Positions 1-7,646 of a stretch of DNA of 20,371 nucleotides are shown here, in pieces. The DNA is taken from NCBI GenBank assembly GCA_902493125.1, contig CABUOF010000040.1, positions 1 through 20,371 on the forward strand, given 5' to 3'. The DNA comes from an uncultured Collinsella sp. (GTDB lineage Bacteria > Actinomycetota > Coriobacteriia > Coriobacteriales > Coriobacteriaceae). Under the pieces are notes generated by a model that was not told the DNA's origin, did not search any database, and saw only the letters and a list, made by a program, of their open reading frames with translations. Positions within the stretch are counted from its first letter, which is position 1, and the number at the start of each line of letters is the position of its first letter. The position numbers and the translations under genes are program-made.

Positions 1-41
1 ATCGAAACACATCTCCACCGTTCCTTCAACTGGGAAAACGG

Positions 42-74
42 CGCCCCCGGACCCCGGGAGGGGCCGCGGGGGCG
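42..74. terminator. GC-rich nested hairpin, possible terminator
   Basis: CGCCCCCG (42-49) pairs with CGGGGGCG (67-74). Inside it, CCCC (52-55) pairs with GGGG (60-63) around a GGGA loop. On the minus strand the hairpin is followed by CCGTTTTCCC; on the plus strand there is no T run. It may end a gene lying left of the window or act on minus-strand transcripts. No gene can be assigned to positions 1-150. Confidence 0.4.
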
Positions 75-158
75 TTCAGCTAACTGCGGGAATGGCCTAT
101 TTGCTCAATGTGTTCGGCTGAGATCGGAAATCAACCTTGTTTACCCATTCTTTGCTTG

Positions 159-187
159 TTGACGCATCAACGGCGAACGTCCATAAT
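159..187 (+). promoter_or_regulatory. Sigma-70-type promoter of the alpha/beta hydrolase gene
   Basis: A -35 box TTGACG (159-164) and a -10 box CATAAT (182-187) are separated by exactly 17 bp, which places the start of transcription near 194. The short 5' leader contains a small hairpin, GATGT-ATTA-ACATC (206-219), just before the ribosome binding site AGGAGA (224-229). The ATG follows the AGGAGA by 7 nt. Confidence 0.7.
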
Positions 188-236
188 GCGCTTGCATTAA
201 ATGTTGATGTATTAACATCTTATAGGAGAATACTGC

Positions 237-1202
237 ATGGCTCAAAACGCACGTTCCCATCGAAAGCTCAAGATAGCCGGCATCGTTGCACTGGTGGTTG
301 TCGTTGCGCTGCTCGGATTTGCCGGCAACTTTTTGTTTGACTTTGCCCTGAACCCCCAAGCGCCGTACACCATGAAGATGATGCAGGATAGCAAGAACGA
401 CAAAGAAGGTGAGCAGCCGGATGCCGAGGACACCGAGGCGCGGGCGTGGTTTAAAGAGAATCGCGAGAGCAGCAGCCTCACCGCAGATGATGGAACCGAG
501 CTTGCCGCTTGGTATTTTGCTGCTTCGGAGAGCACGCACGACTACGCCGTCTGCCTGCATGGATATACCAACGAGCCCATCGGTATGGCCCGATACGTCA
601 AGCGATTCCACGACCGCGGCATGAACGTACTCGCACCCGCCGCCCGCGCCCACGAGCGCTCCGGCGGCGACTATATCGGCATGGGCTGGCCCGAGCGGCT
701 AGATGTCGTTGCATGGATTGGGCGGATCGTTCAGGCTGACCCCGAGGCACGCATCCTGGTCTTTGGCGAGTCGATGGGTACGGCAACCGCCATGAACGTC
801 GCGGGGGAATCTCTGCCCACAAACGTAAAATGCATTATCGAGGACTGCGGTTATACGAGTGTCTGGGACGAGTTTTCTCTGCAGCTCAAGAACGTGTTCG
901 GCCTGCCCAGCTTTCCCTTGCTCGATGTAGCAAATTTGGTGTGCAACGTGCGCGCGGGCTACGACTTTCATAAGGCGAGCAGTGTGGAGCAACTCAAACA
1001 CGCGACGGTTCCCATGCTGTTTATCCACGGCGACCAGGACACCTTTGTGCCGTACGACATGCTCGACCAAAACTACGAGGCGTGCGCCAGCAAGGTCAAG
1101 CAAAAGCTCACCATCCATGGCGCCACCCACGCCAAGAGTGCGCAAGTTGACCCCGAGCTCTACTGGAATACGGTCGACGACTTTCTCGACGAGTATTTTT
1201 AG
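237..1202 (+). CDS. Membrane-anchored alpha/beta hydrolase (S33-like)
   Basis: This 321-residue protein has a basic N-terminus (residues 1-11) followed by a single hydrophobic segment (about 12-34), so it is probably anchored with its catalytic domain outside the membrane. The fold is alpha/beta hydrolase: an oxyanion-region motif LHGYTN near residue 107, the nucleophile elbow GESMG with Ser179, an acid in HGDQD (Asp268), and a His in GATHAKS (His298). All three catalytic residues are present and correctly ordered. Members of this family (annotated as alpha/beta hydrolase or lysophospholipase-like) cleave esters or peptides; the substrate cannot be read from sequence. The start is supported by AGGAGA 7 nt upstream and by the promoter at 159-187. 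The gene is monocistronic and converges on the DUF362 gene. Confidence 0.88.
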   Translation: MAQNARSHRKLKIAGIVALVVVVALLGFAGNFLFDFALNPQAPYTMKMMQDSKNDKEGEQPDAEDTEARAWFKENRESSSLTADDGTELAAWYFAASESTHDYAVCLHGYTNEPIGMARYVKRFHDRGMNVLAPAARAHERSGGDYIGMGWPERLDVVAWIGRIVQADPEARILVFGESMGTATAMNVAGESLPTNVKCIIEDCGYTSVWDEFSLQLKNVFGLPSFPLLDVANLVCNVRAGYDFHKASSVEQLKHATVPMLFIHGDQDTFVPYDMLDQNYEACASKVKQKLTIHGATHAKSAQVDPELYWNTVDDFLDEYF

Positions 1203-1239
1203 GCAAATAGCACGGTTTACTGGTCTATCTGACCCCCTG

Positions 1240-1371
1240 TTTTCGGAAGTGCGGGGAAAATCGCGCGAAGCCCGACCAGACCGCAGTTTTACCAACGATT
1301 TATCAGGGGTTTTGTTGCCAAAAAACGGTTTGTGGTCGGCGGTATTCGATTTTTCACCGCACTTCCGAAAA
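1240..1371. repeat. 132-bp palindromic intergenic element
   Basis: A perfect 15-bp inverted repeat forms the ends (1240-1254 and 1357-1371, reading TTTTCGGAAGTGCGG inward from the left). Pairing continues imperfectly inward: GGAAAATCG on the left faces CGATTTTTCA on the right, and CCGACCA near 1273 faces TGGTCGG near 1333. The unpaired centre lies around 1290-1315. The size and the terminal inverted repeats suggest a miniature, non-coding dispersed element, but only one copy is in this window. Its right arm overlaps the left arm of the adjacent terminator. Confidence 0.6.
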
Positions 1372-1406
1372 GCCGCCCGTGGGCGCTGTGCTCACGGGCG
1401 GCTTTT
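1368..1406. terminator. Bidirectional intrinsic terminator between convergent genes
   Basis: AAAAGCCGCCCGTG (1368-1381) and CACGGGCGGCTTTT (1393-1406) form a perfect 14-bp stem with an 11-nt loop. A run of T ends the stem in both reading directions. It therefore serves the hydrolase transcript from the left and the DUF362 transcript from the right. Confidence 0.9.
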
Positions 1407-1453
1407 GCTAACGTTGCGCTACAAAAGCGCTTGATATGTCCAATAGACAGGTG

Positions 1454-2659
1454 CTACTTGACCTCGATGAGCTCGTACTTGCTCGTGCCCAGGCCGATCT
1501 TCTCGGCATGCGCGATGCACGCGCGCCAGTCGGTGTCGGGATGCGTGATGCAGAAGGGGTCGTGCGCCTGCTCGCCCTCCAGATGCTCGTGGTTGTGCTC
1601 CATCTTGGCCGCGCTATCGGTGAGCTCGGTGTTGGGCAGCGGCTCGGATGCCATGACGGCATCGGCGCAGGCCTGGTCGATGGCGACCGGGTCGAAGCTC
1701 GCGAACATGCCGATGTCGTTGACGATAGGCGTGTCGTTTTCGGGATGGCAATCGCAGTTGGGGCTGATGTCCATAGCAAGCGAGATATGGAAGCTCGGGC
1801 GGCCGTCGACGACAGCCTTCGTGTACTCGGCGATCTTGTAGTTAAGCACATCGGCCGCGGCGTCATAGCCGGGCTTGATGCAGTCCTGGTTGCACGCCGC
1901 AATGCAGCGCCCACACCCCACGCAGCGATCGTGGTCGATGGCGGCCACGTGCACCGTGCGAGTAGCGCCGCTGGCAAGCTCGCGCTCGCGGGTGTCGTCG
2001 AACGAGATGGCGTTGTGCGCGCAGATCTTTTCGCAGGCACGGCAGCCAATGCAGTGCTCGGTCGCGACGTTCGGTTTGCCGGCGGCATGCTGCTCCATCT
2101 TGCCAGCACGGCTGCCGCCTCCCATGCCCAGGTTCTTCATGGCGCCGCCAAAACCGGCCTGCTCATGGCCCTTAAAGTGGGTGAGGCTAATCACGATATC
2201 GGCGTCCATGAGCGCCTGACCAATCTTGGCCTCGTGTACGTACTCGCCGCCCTCGACCGGGACGAGTGCCTCGTCGGTACCCTTGAGGCCGTCGGCGATG
2301 ATGATCTGGCAGCCCGTGGCATACGGGGTAAAGCCGTTCTGGTAGGCGGTGTCGATGTGCTCGAGCGCATTTTTGCGGCTACCGACGTAGAGCGTGTTGC
2401 AGTCGGTGAGGAAGGGCTTGCCGCCCAGCTCCTTGACGACATCCGCGACGGCGCGGGCGTAGTTGGGGCGCAAAAAGCTCAGGTTGCCCAGCTCGCCAAA
2501 GTGAATCTTGATAGCGACGAACTTGTTCTCAAAGTCAATCTGCTCGATACCGGCGTGACGGATGAGGCGCTTGAGCTTGTCGAGCTGGCTCTCGCGAGCA
2601 TGTGTGCGCAGGTTGGTGAAGTACACCTTAGCGGGTGCTGCGGGTGCAGTTGCGGTCAT
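1454..2659 (-). CDS. DUF362 domain protein with two 4Fe-4S clusters
   Basis: This 401-residue protein matches the DUF362 family. The N-terminal two-fifths (about 10-195) is the DUF362 domain, including ISLTHFKGHEQAGFGGAMKN near 157-176. A ferredoxin-like insert follows, with two complete cluster motifs: Cys203/206/209/213 and Cys246/249/252/256. The C-terminal part carries FDPVAIDQACADAV (322-335) and a His-rich stretch (HNHEH at 355-359, then H366 and H373) ahead of a GLG motif. There is no signal peptide, so it is probably a cytoplasmic electron-transfer or redox protein; its reaction is not established for the family. AGGGGAT just upstream supports the start. The gene stands alone and shares its terminator with the hydrolase gene. 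Confidence 0.88.
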   Translation of the reverse strand: MTATAPAAPAKVYFTNLRTHARESQLDKLKRLIRHAGIEQIDFENKFVAIKIHFGELGNLSFLRPNYARAVADVVKELGGKPFLTDCNTLYVGSRKNALEHIDTAYQNGFTPYATGCQIIIADGLKGTDEALVPVEGGEYVHEAKIGQALMDADIVISLTHFKGHEQAGFGGAMKNLGMGGGSRAGKMEQHAAGKPNVATEHCIGCRACEKICAHNAISFDDTRERELASGATRTVHVAAIDHDRCVGCGRCIAACNQDCIKPGYDAAADVLNYKIAEYTKAVVDGRPSFHISLAMDISPNCDCHPENDTPIVNDIGMFASFDPVAIDQACADAVMASEPLPNTELTDSAAKMEHNHEHLEGEQAHDPFCITHPDTDWRACIAHAEKIGLGTSKYELIEVK

Positions 2660-2742
2660 AAATCTATCCCCTCGGTCTATATGGCGTTACAGACATAGGA
2701 GGATGGTACCAGTTAAAGCAGAGTTAAAGTCAAGTACGGCAC

Positions 2743-2773
2743 CTAGTCATTGGGGACGTTCTTAAATGGCTAC
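2743..2773 (+). repeat. GGGGAC-type dispersed repeat, single copy
   Basis: This 31-bp unit has the core GGGGACGTTCTTAAATG. It matches the unit at 6253-6283 in the same orientation, with differences only in the last few bases. Its right end covers the stop codon of the FtsX permease gene (TAG on the minus strand, 2770-2772). It may fold weakly on its own, but no T run follows. Confidence 0.75.
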
Positions 2774-5436
2774 TCCTGCACCTTGAGGGCCTCGGCCAGG
2801 CTGACGCGCTTGATGGAGCGCGTGTGCAGCAGCGCCACGACTAGGTAGGTCGCAAAGCCAATGCCCACGCAAGCAACCATGGACCAAGCGGGCACGTAGA
2901 TCTCGATATTGCCGTTGTAGGCGAGCAGCATCGAGCGGAAGATGGCCGTGAGCGAGCCGATAATGACCGGCAGGCTCAGCACAAGCGACGCCGCCACGCA
3001 CAGCGTAATCGAGCGGATGTACAGATGCGAGATCTCGCTATCGCGATAGCCAAAGACTTTCATGTAGCTAATCGAACGGGCGCTGTGGTCGATCACGGCC
3101 TTGGTCAGCAGGTACATAAACAGCAGGAAGATGAACACCGCAAGCCCAACCATCATTCCGATCATTTTGCTCATCATGCCGATGAACTGGTCGCCCACGG
3201 CGCGCATGTCGTCGGGCGTGGTGTCGCCGGCAAAGTAACGAGCATCGAGGTCGAGCTTCTCGTCGCTCACATAGCCGTTAAAGTAGGCGGCGTCGTTGTC
3301 GAACAGCTCGTTAAAGTCGTCGATACTCATATAGATATTCATGTCCGACTTGGAGCCCCAGGCACAGTCCTTGCCCGCGTACTCAAAGGAATAATGCTCG
3401 CCCTCGTACTTGTCGCTGAGTGTGACCTTCTGGCCCTCGCTCCAGCCAAACTTATCGAGCAGACCGCCGCCAATGACGACGCGCCCATCGCCGACGTCCA
3501 GCCCTTTCCAATAGCGCGAATCTGGTGAAATGCCGTAGACGGAAATCGTCTCCTCGCCATTGCCATCGCCGCGGTCGTATTGCAGCTGGTAAACGGCATA
3601 TTTCTCGGCCTGCTCGATTGCGCCCGCGCCGTTGTCGGTCGTATTGACCGGGTGGATATCGTCGTTGTCAATGTCGATCTTAGAGGCCTTGTCGATCAGG
3701 TCGATAGCCTCGTCGCGGTTGCAGCCGAGGACATCGGCAAGATCGTCAAGGCGTGCGTAGAGCGCATCCTTCTTGTCCTGGACCTTGGCGAGCGCGTCCT
3801 GCGCTGCGGTCAGGCTCTCGGCAGACGGAGATGCGGTCGCGGCATCGGCTGCCGCCTGCGCCGCATCGGCCGCGTCGTCGAGTTCGTCATCGGCATCCTG
3901 GGCGGCAGAAAGCAGCGCGCCGTCAACCGACTGCAAGCGCTCGAGTGCCGACCACTGCTCGCGTTCCTCGGCAGTGCCCTCGAGCTCCAGCGGAGCCTTG
4001 AGCGTGTACTGGTGCTCGGCGACCAGGCTTGTCTCGAGGTTGTCGGCGTAGTGCGTCATCGTGGGTAGAATCGCCAGGCCAAAAAGCAGCAGCAGCGATG
4101 CAAATGCAATGCCCACGAAGAGCGTGGCGAAGTTGCCCAGATTGCGCAGGAAGATACGCAAGCGGAAGCGGGAAACAAAACCCATGCGCTCCGGCAGCTG
4201 CAGGCCGCGCTTGGTGCCCGATTTGCCGCTCGCCTCGTGACGAAGGAATTGCAACGGCGTCTTGCCCATCTTGCGAAGCAGGCCCACCAGCGTGATGAGG
4301 ATGAGCGCGGCGGCGGGAACCACGGCGCACTTCACAAAGATCTCCCAGCTCCAGTACACCTGGAAGGGCGGCAGGCTGTACGAACCGTAATAGAGGCTGC
4401 GCATGGGCTCGGTAAAGAACACAACGCCGAGTGCAGTGCCCAAAAGCGCCGCGAGCACACCCACGATGGCGGGAAGCGCCAGGTAGTGGAGTACAATCTC
4501 GCGACGACGATAGCCGCTGGCGAGCAGCGTGCCGATGATGGCGCTCTCCTCCTCGATGGTCGCGTCGGTAAGGACCACAAAGACGAACGCCATAATCACG
4601 ATGATGATGTCGAGCAGCGTCATCCACATCATGGAGTCGCCGTCCACGTCGTCGCGCGCATAGCCAATGCCCTGATTGGAATCGGCGTCGATCAGATCGT
4701 CCACGCGCGCATCGGCGTCGGTCAGTGCCTCGACCATATCTTGCTCGGCGTCGATGCGGTCTGCAGTGGAGAGATCGCGATTGGCAAAGGTGAAGGAGTA
4801 GGTGTAGGCAGGCGCGCCGCCGGCATCCTCGAGCGCGGCAAAGCCGGCATCGGTAACCTCGGCCACGCCATAGGTGATGGTGTTCACCGTAAAGTCCGAA
4901 TTGTTGAGGAACAGCGCCTGGCTATCGGGCTGGGTCATGATGCCGCAGATGGTGTAGGTTCTGCCCTCGAGCTCGACCTTATCGCCCACGGCGAGGTCGT
5001 TGTTGGTGGCAAAAACGCGGTCGATTGCTACCTCGTCGTCCGCCTTGGGCTCCTTGCCCTCACAGTAGGACGCGATATCGACCTTGGTGCGGTGCGCATA
5101 GGTGCGCAGCGTGCGCTTGGTGCCGTCGTCGCCGGCGGTCTTTTTGATGATGGCGTCGATGGAGAAATTCTTGTAGAGCGTGACGCCGCCGACGTCGTCG
5201 GCCGCGTCCTCGGCTGCCTTGAGCTGATCGTCGGTAGCCTCGAAGGAGGTGGTCACGCGGCCGTCCTCAATCGTGTACGCATCGCGCATGTCGTCGATAA
5301 GGCAGCCGATGGAGTGGGCCGCAAGCAAAAAGCCCGATGTAAGGGCGATGCTTCCGCACATAAGCAAAAAGATGCCTAGGTACTTGCCGATATTGCGGCG
5401 CAGCTCGCGCGGGAGACGTTTTGCGAGAGGTGTCAT
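2770..5436 (-). CDS. FtsX-like ABC transporter permease (two FtsX units)
   Basis: This is the membrane subunit of a MacB/LolCDE-type transporter, 888 residues from the chosen ATG. Layout: TM1 (about 19-43), a first extracytoplasmic domain (44-265), a three-helix FtsX core (about 269-290, 317-342, 365-386), a linker, TM5 (435-458), a second large extracytoplasmic domain (460-750), and a C-terminal three-helix FtsX core (755-872). The C-terminus SLAEALKVQE is typical of the family. The second outer domain contains an Ala/Asp/Glu-rich probable coiled coil (about 500-575). A TTG at 5451 would add five residues, but the ATG at 5436, preceded by AGGCGG, is more likely. The ATG lies 8 bp after the ATPase stop, so the two genes form one operon. 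Such pumps usually move lipids or peptides or drive envelope remodelling; the substrate here is unknown. Confidence 0.9.
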   Translation of the reverse strand: MTPLAKRLPRELRRNIGKYLGIFLLMCGSIALTSGFLLAAHSIGCLIDDMRDAYTIEDGRVTTSFEATDDQLKAAEDAADDVGGVTLYKNFSIDAIIKKTAGDDGTKRTLRTYAHRTKVDIASYCEGKEPKADDEVAIDRVFATNNDLAVGDKVELEGRTYTICGIMTQPDSQALFLNNSDFTVNTITYGVAEVTDAGFAALEDAGGAPAYTYSFTFANRDLSTADRIDAEQDMVEALTDADARVDDLIDADSNQGIGYARDDVDGDSMMWMTLLDIIIVIMAFVFVVLTDATIEEESAIIGTLLASGYRRREIVLHYLALPAIVGVLAALLGTALGVVFFTEPMRSLYYGSYSLPPFQVYWSWEIFVKCAVVPAAALILITLVGLLRKMGKTPLQFLRHEASGKSGTKRGLQLPERMGFVSRFRLRIFLRNLGNFATLFVGIAFASLLLLFGLAILPTMTHYADNLETSLVAEHQYTLKAPLELEGTAEEREQWSALERLQSVDGALLSAAQDADDELDDAADAAQAAADAATASPSAESLTAAQDALAKVQDKKDALYARLDDLADVLGCNRDEAIDLIDKASKIDIDNDDIHPVNTTDNGAGAIEQAEKYAVYQLQYDRGDGNGEETISVYGISPDSRYWKGLDVGDGRVVIGGGLLDKFGWSEGQKVTLSDKYEGEHYSFEYAGKDCAWGSKSDMNIYMSIDDFNELFDNDAAYFNGYVSDEKLDLDARYFAGDTTPDDMRAVGDQFIGMMSKMIGMMVGLAVFIFLLFMYLLTKAVIDHSARSISYMKVFGYRDSEISHLYIRSITLCVAASLVLSLPVIIGSLTAIFRSMLLAYNGNIEIYVPAWSMVACVGIGFATYLVVALLHTRSIKRVSLAEALKVQE

Positions 5437-5444
5437 GGCGCCGC

Positions 5445-6170
5445 CTACCAATCGAGCTCGGCGGCCGCGACGGGCGACTCGTTGAGCTCATCCTCGACGA
5501 TGCGCCCGTCGCGCAGGCGCAGCACGCGGTTGGCCATGCGAGCGATGGCGGCGTTGTGCGTGACGATGATGATGGTGCAGCCGTACTCGTGATTGACATC
5601 CTCCATGAGCTGCAGGATTTCCTTGGACGTCTTATAGTCGAGCGCGCCCGTAGGCTCGTCGCACAGCAGCAGACCTGGGTTTTTGACGAGCGCGCGGCCG
5701 ATGGCACAGCGCTGCTGCTGGCCGCCCGAAACTTGGCGCGGGAACTTGTTGCGGTGCTCGTAGAGGCCCAGCGAACGCAGCAGGTCGTCGACATTGAGCG
5801 GGTTTTTGGACAGGTGCGCCGTGACCTCGATGTTCTCCTTGATGGTGAGGTCGGGCACCAGATTGTAGAACTGGAAGACAAAGCCCAGCTCACGGCGGCG
5901 GTACTCACCCAGGTCGGTAGGCTTGAGCACCGTGAGGTCGCAGCCGTCCACCATGATGGAGCCGCCGTCGGCATCCTCCAGGCCGCCAATGAGGTTGAGA
6001 AAGGTCGACTTGCCCGAACCCGAGGGCCCCAGCATGACGCAGATCTCGCCGCGGTTGATGGACGTGTCGATGCCATCGAGTACCGTCAGGCGCGCATCAC
6101 CGTCGCCATAGTGTTTCTTGAGCCCTTTGACCTGGACATAGGCTTCCTGCGTTGCCATGGTATCCCCCAT
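5445..6170 (-). CDS. ABC transporter ATP-binding protein (MacB/LolD family)
   Basis: This 241-residue nucleotide-binding subunit powers the FtsX permease encoded next. All ATPase motifs are present: Walker A GPSGSGKST (48-56), Q-loop Gln100, signature VSGGQQQR (147-154), Walker B LLLCDE with catalytic Glu172, and switch His205. The GPSGSGKST/SGGQQQR pairing and the length are typical of LolD/MacB-type ATPases. Two ATGs are possible: 6170, with GAGG 7 nt upstream, or 6158 (residue 5), with GGGGGA 4 nt upstream. I keep the longer form but cannot decide between them. The gene is first in its operon. Confidence 0.92.
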   Translation of the reverse strand: MGDTMATQEAYVQVKGLKKHYGDGDARLTVLDGIDTSINRGEICVMLGPSGSGKSTFLNLIGGLEDADGGSIMVDGCDLTVLKPTDLGEYRRRELGFVFQFYNLVPDLTIKENIEVTAHLSKNPLNVDDLLRSLGLYEHRNKFPRQVSGGQQQRCAIGRALVKNPGLLLCDEPTGALDYKTSKEILQLMEDVNHEYGCTIIIVTHNAAIARMANRVLRLRDGRIVEDELNESPVAAAELDW

Positions 6171-6181
6171 TGTTAGCCTCG

Positions 6182-6205
6182 TACTACTTTATAAGCGTAA
6201 TAGTA
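6182..6205 (-). promoter_or_regulatory. Putative promoter and operator of the FtsX transporter operon
   Basis: On the minus strand a -10-like TATAAA (plus coordinates 6188-6193) lies 18 bp upstream of the first ATG. No good -35 box is visible. The -10 sits inside an imperfect inverted repeat, TACTACT (6182-6188) facing AATAGTA (6199-6205). An operator for a GntR- or MerR-type regulator would fit, but no such regulator is encoded nearby. Confidence 0.35.
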
Positions 6206-6252
6206 AACCTTGGCGAACTATTTTTGGAGCGAGGCCTGGAATTTATTTCAGA

Positions 6253-6436
6253 CTAGTCATTGGGGACGTTCTTAAATGACTAGCCGCTAGGGACACTCTT
6301 TCGCCACCCGGCACTTGGGGACGTTCCTTATCTGCCGGTAGCTGGGGACAGTCCTTGCCAGCCCGGCCGGCGAGCCGATGAATCGGCAAAGACTGTCCCC
6401 GATGACTAGTCGTTTAAGAACGTCCCCAGTGACTAG
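6253..6436. repeat. Phased, partly inverted array of GGGGAC repeats
   Basis: Four plus-strand units begin at 6262, 6289, 6317 and 6344 (GGGGAC, AGGGAC, GGGGAC, GGGGAC), a spacing of 27, 28 and 27 bp. Two inverted units end at 6400 and 6427, again 27 bp apart. Unit 6253-6283 matches the reverse complement of 6406-6436 at 29 of 31 positions. GGGGACAGTCCTTGCC (6344-6359) faces GGCAAAGACTGTCCCC (6385-6400) with one mismatch, around a GC-rich loop. The block separates the FtsX operon from the ABC-2 operon and ends 4 bp before the stop codon of the second ABC-2 permease. Confidence 0.85.
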
Positions 6437-6440
6437 GTGG

Positions 6441-7646
6441 CTAGGCGCGGGATTTGGTGCGCGAGAGTGCGAGGCCTACGGCGGCGATGGCCGCGGCAAA
6501 GAGCACCGTGACGCCCAGATCGCAGGCGATGTCGCCCAGCACGGTGGACGTCAGGTCCGCGGCGAGCGCCTTGCCGATCGCGTCGTTCACCCAAAACGTC
6601 GGCACAAAATGCGCCGCGGTCTGCACGGCCGAGCCCATGAGCGACAGCGGCATCCAGGCGCCACCCAAAAACGTCATGAGCATGCCAAGCAGGTTGCCCA
6701 CACCGTTGAGCAGCTCCTCGCGCGCGCCCAGACTCGAAAGCGCAAAGCCAACGGCCAGCGGCGTGCACGCCAGGGCAAACGTCGCCGCCAACGCCAGGCA
6801 CACGCGACCCACGCCGACCTCGGCGACCGCGCCGGCAAAGCCCACGACGCCCATCATGCTCGACACAAACCAGATGCAGACGGTAAGCACGGCGGCGGCC
6901 GCAAACACGGCGAGCGAACGCCGGCGCTCGGAGATTGGGCCGGCATCCATACGACGCACGCGGTCGGGCTCGTTCATGCCCGAGAACACCAACCCCACCG
7001 ACACGATGACCGACGAGATAATCGCGTACGCGCCAAAGTTGAAATACGACCCGAGCGTGGCGGCGGCCGTCGAGTCGACCTTGACCTGCTCGATCTCGAC
7101 CTCGGCACGCTCGGCGGCCGCATGTTCGGCAGCCTTGGCGACGCTGCCGTTAGAGGCGGCAGGCTCTAGGGCCGCCGCAGCGCCCGCGAGCGAGATCCAG
7201 CGCGAGGCCTCGGCAGACGAAAGTGCCGCCGCCATGGTGCCGGCACCGTAGGTCACATCGAGCTTGGGCAGGGACTCCCCCGCGCGGGCGGCTGCAACGA
7301 GGTCGCCCTCAAACCCCTCCGGAATAAAGAACACGCAGTCGGCGCTACCCTTGGCGCTGTTGCTCTTGGAGAGCGCGTCTGCAAGGTCGTACGTATCGTC
7401 GCCGATGCCCGTGACCAGCTCAAAACGCGACCCCAGGTGCTTGGTAAGCGCGCGCGAAAGGTCGCTGTCGTCGCGGTCGACCACGACCACGTTGGCATCG
7501 TAGGGCTTGTACTCGGTAAGCTGCGACGAATTCCAGCTGACGGAAGCTGCAATAAACACGCCCATGAGCGAGATGAACACCGTATAGATGAGCAGGTAGA
7601 ACGGGTGCGCGAGCGCCATGCGAAGCGCGGTCTTAAAGGTGCTCAT
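6441..7646 (-). CDS. ABC-2 type exporter permease, second subunit
   Basis: This 401-residue membrane protein belongs to the ABC2_membrane_3 (YhgE/NatB-like) group. One helix lies near the N-terminus (about 16-36), followed by a large extracytoplasmic domain (about 37-200) and then five or six helices to the C-terminus. The late segment LLGMLMTFLGGAWMPLSLMG and the following FVPTFWVNDAI are typical of ABC-2 permeases. A TTG at 7661 would lengthen it by five residues, but the ATG at 7646 is preceded by a strong GGAAGGAG and is preferred. The start overlaps the end of the upstream permease gene by 14 bp, which suggests translational coupling. With its partner and the ATPase it should form a heterodimeric exporter. 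Confidence 0.87.
   Translation of the reverse strand: MSTFKTALRMALAHPFYLLIYTVFISLMGVFIAASVSWNSSQLTEYKPYDANVVVVDRDDSDLSRALTKHLGSRFELVTGIGDDTYDLADALSKSNSAKGSADCVFFIPEGFEGDLVAAARAGESLPKLDVTYGAGTMAAALSSAEASRWISLAGAAAALEPAASNGSVAKAAEHAAAERAEVEIEQVKVDSTAAATLGSYFNFGAYAIISSVIVSVGLVFSGMNEPDRVRRMDAGPISERRRSLAVFAAAAVLTVCIWFVSSMMGVVGFAGAVAEVGVGRVCLALAATFALACTPLAVGFALSSLGAREELLNGVGNLLGMLMTFLGGAWMPLSLMGSAVQTAAHFVPTFWVNDAIGKALAADLTSTVLGDIACDLGVTVLFAAAIAAVGLALSRTKSRA

Noticed and set aside
4237..5379. A 380-codon plus-strand open frame over the FtsX permease
   Set aside because: It is the antisense shadow of a clear membrane protein gene, rich in His, Gly and Arg, with no recognisable motif.
6253..6436. Evenly spaced repeats as a CRISPR array
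   Set aside because: The units are short and degenerate, the period is only 27 bp with no room for spacers, some units are inverted, and no cas gene is present.
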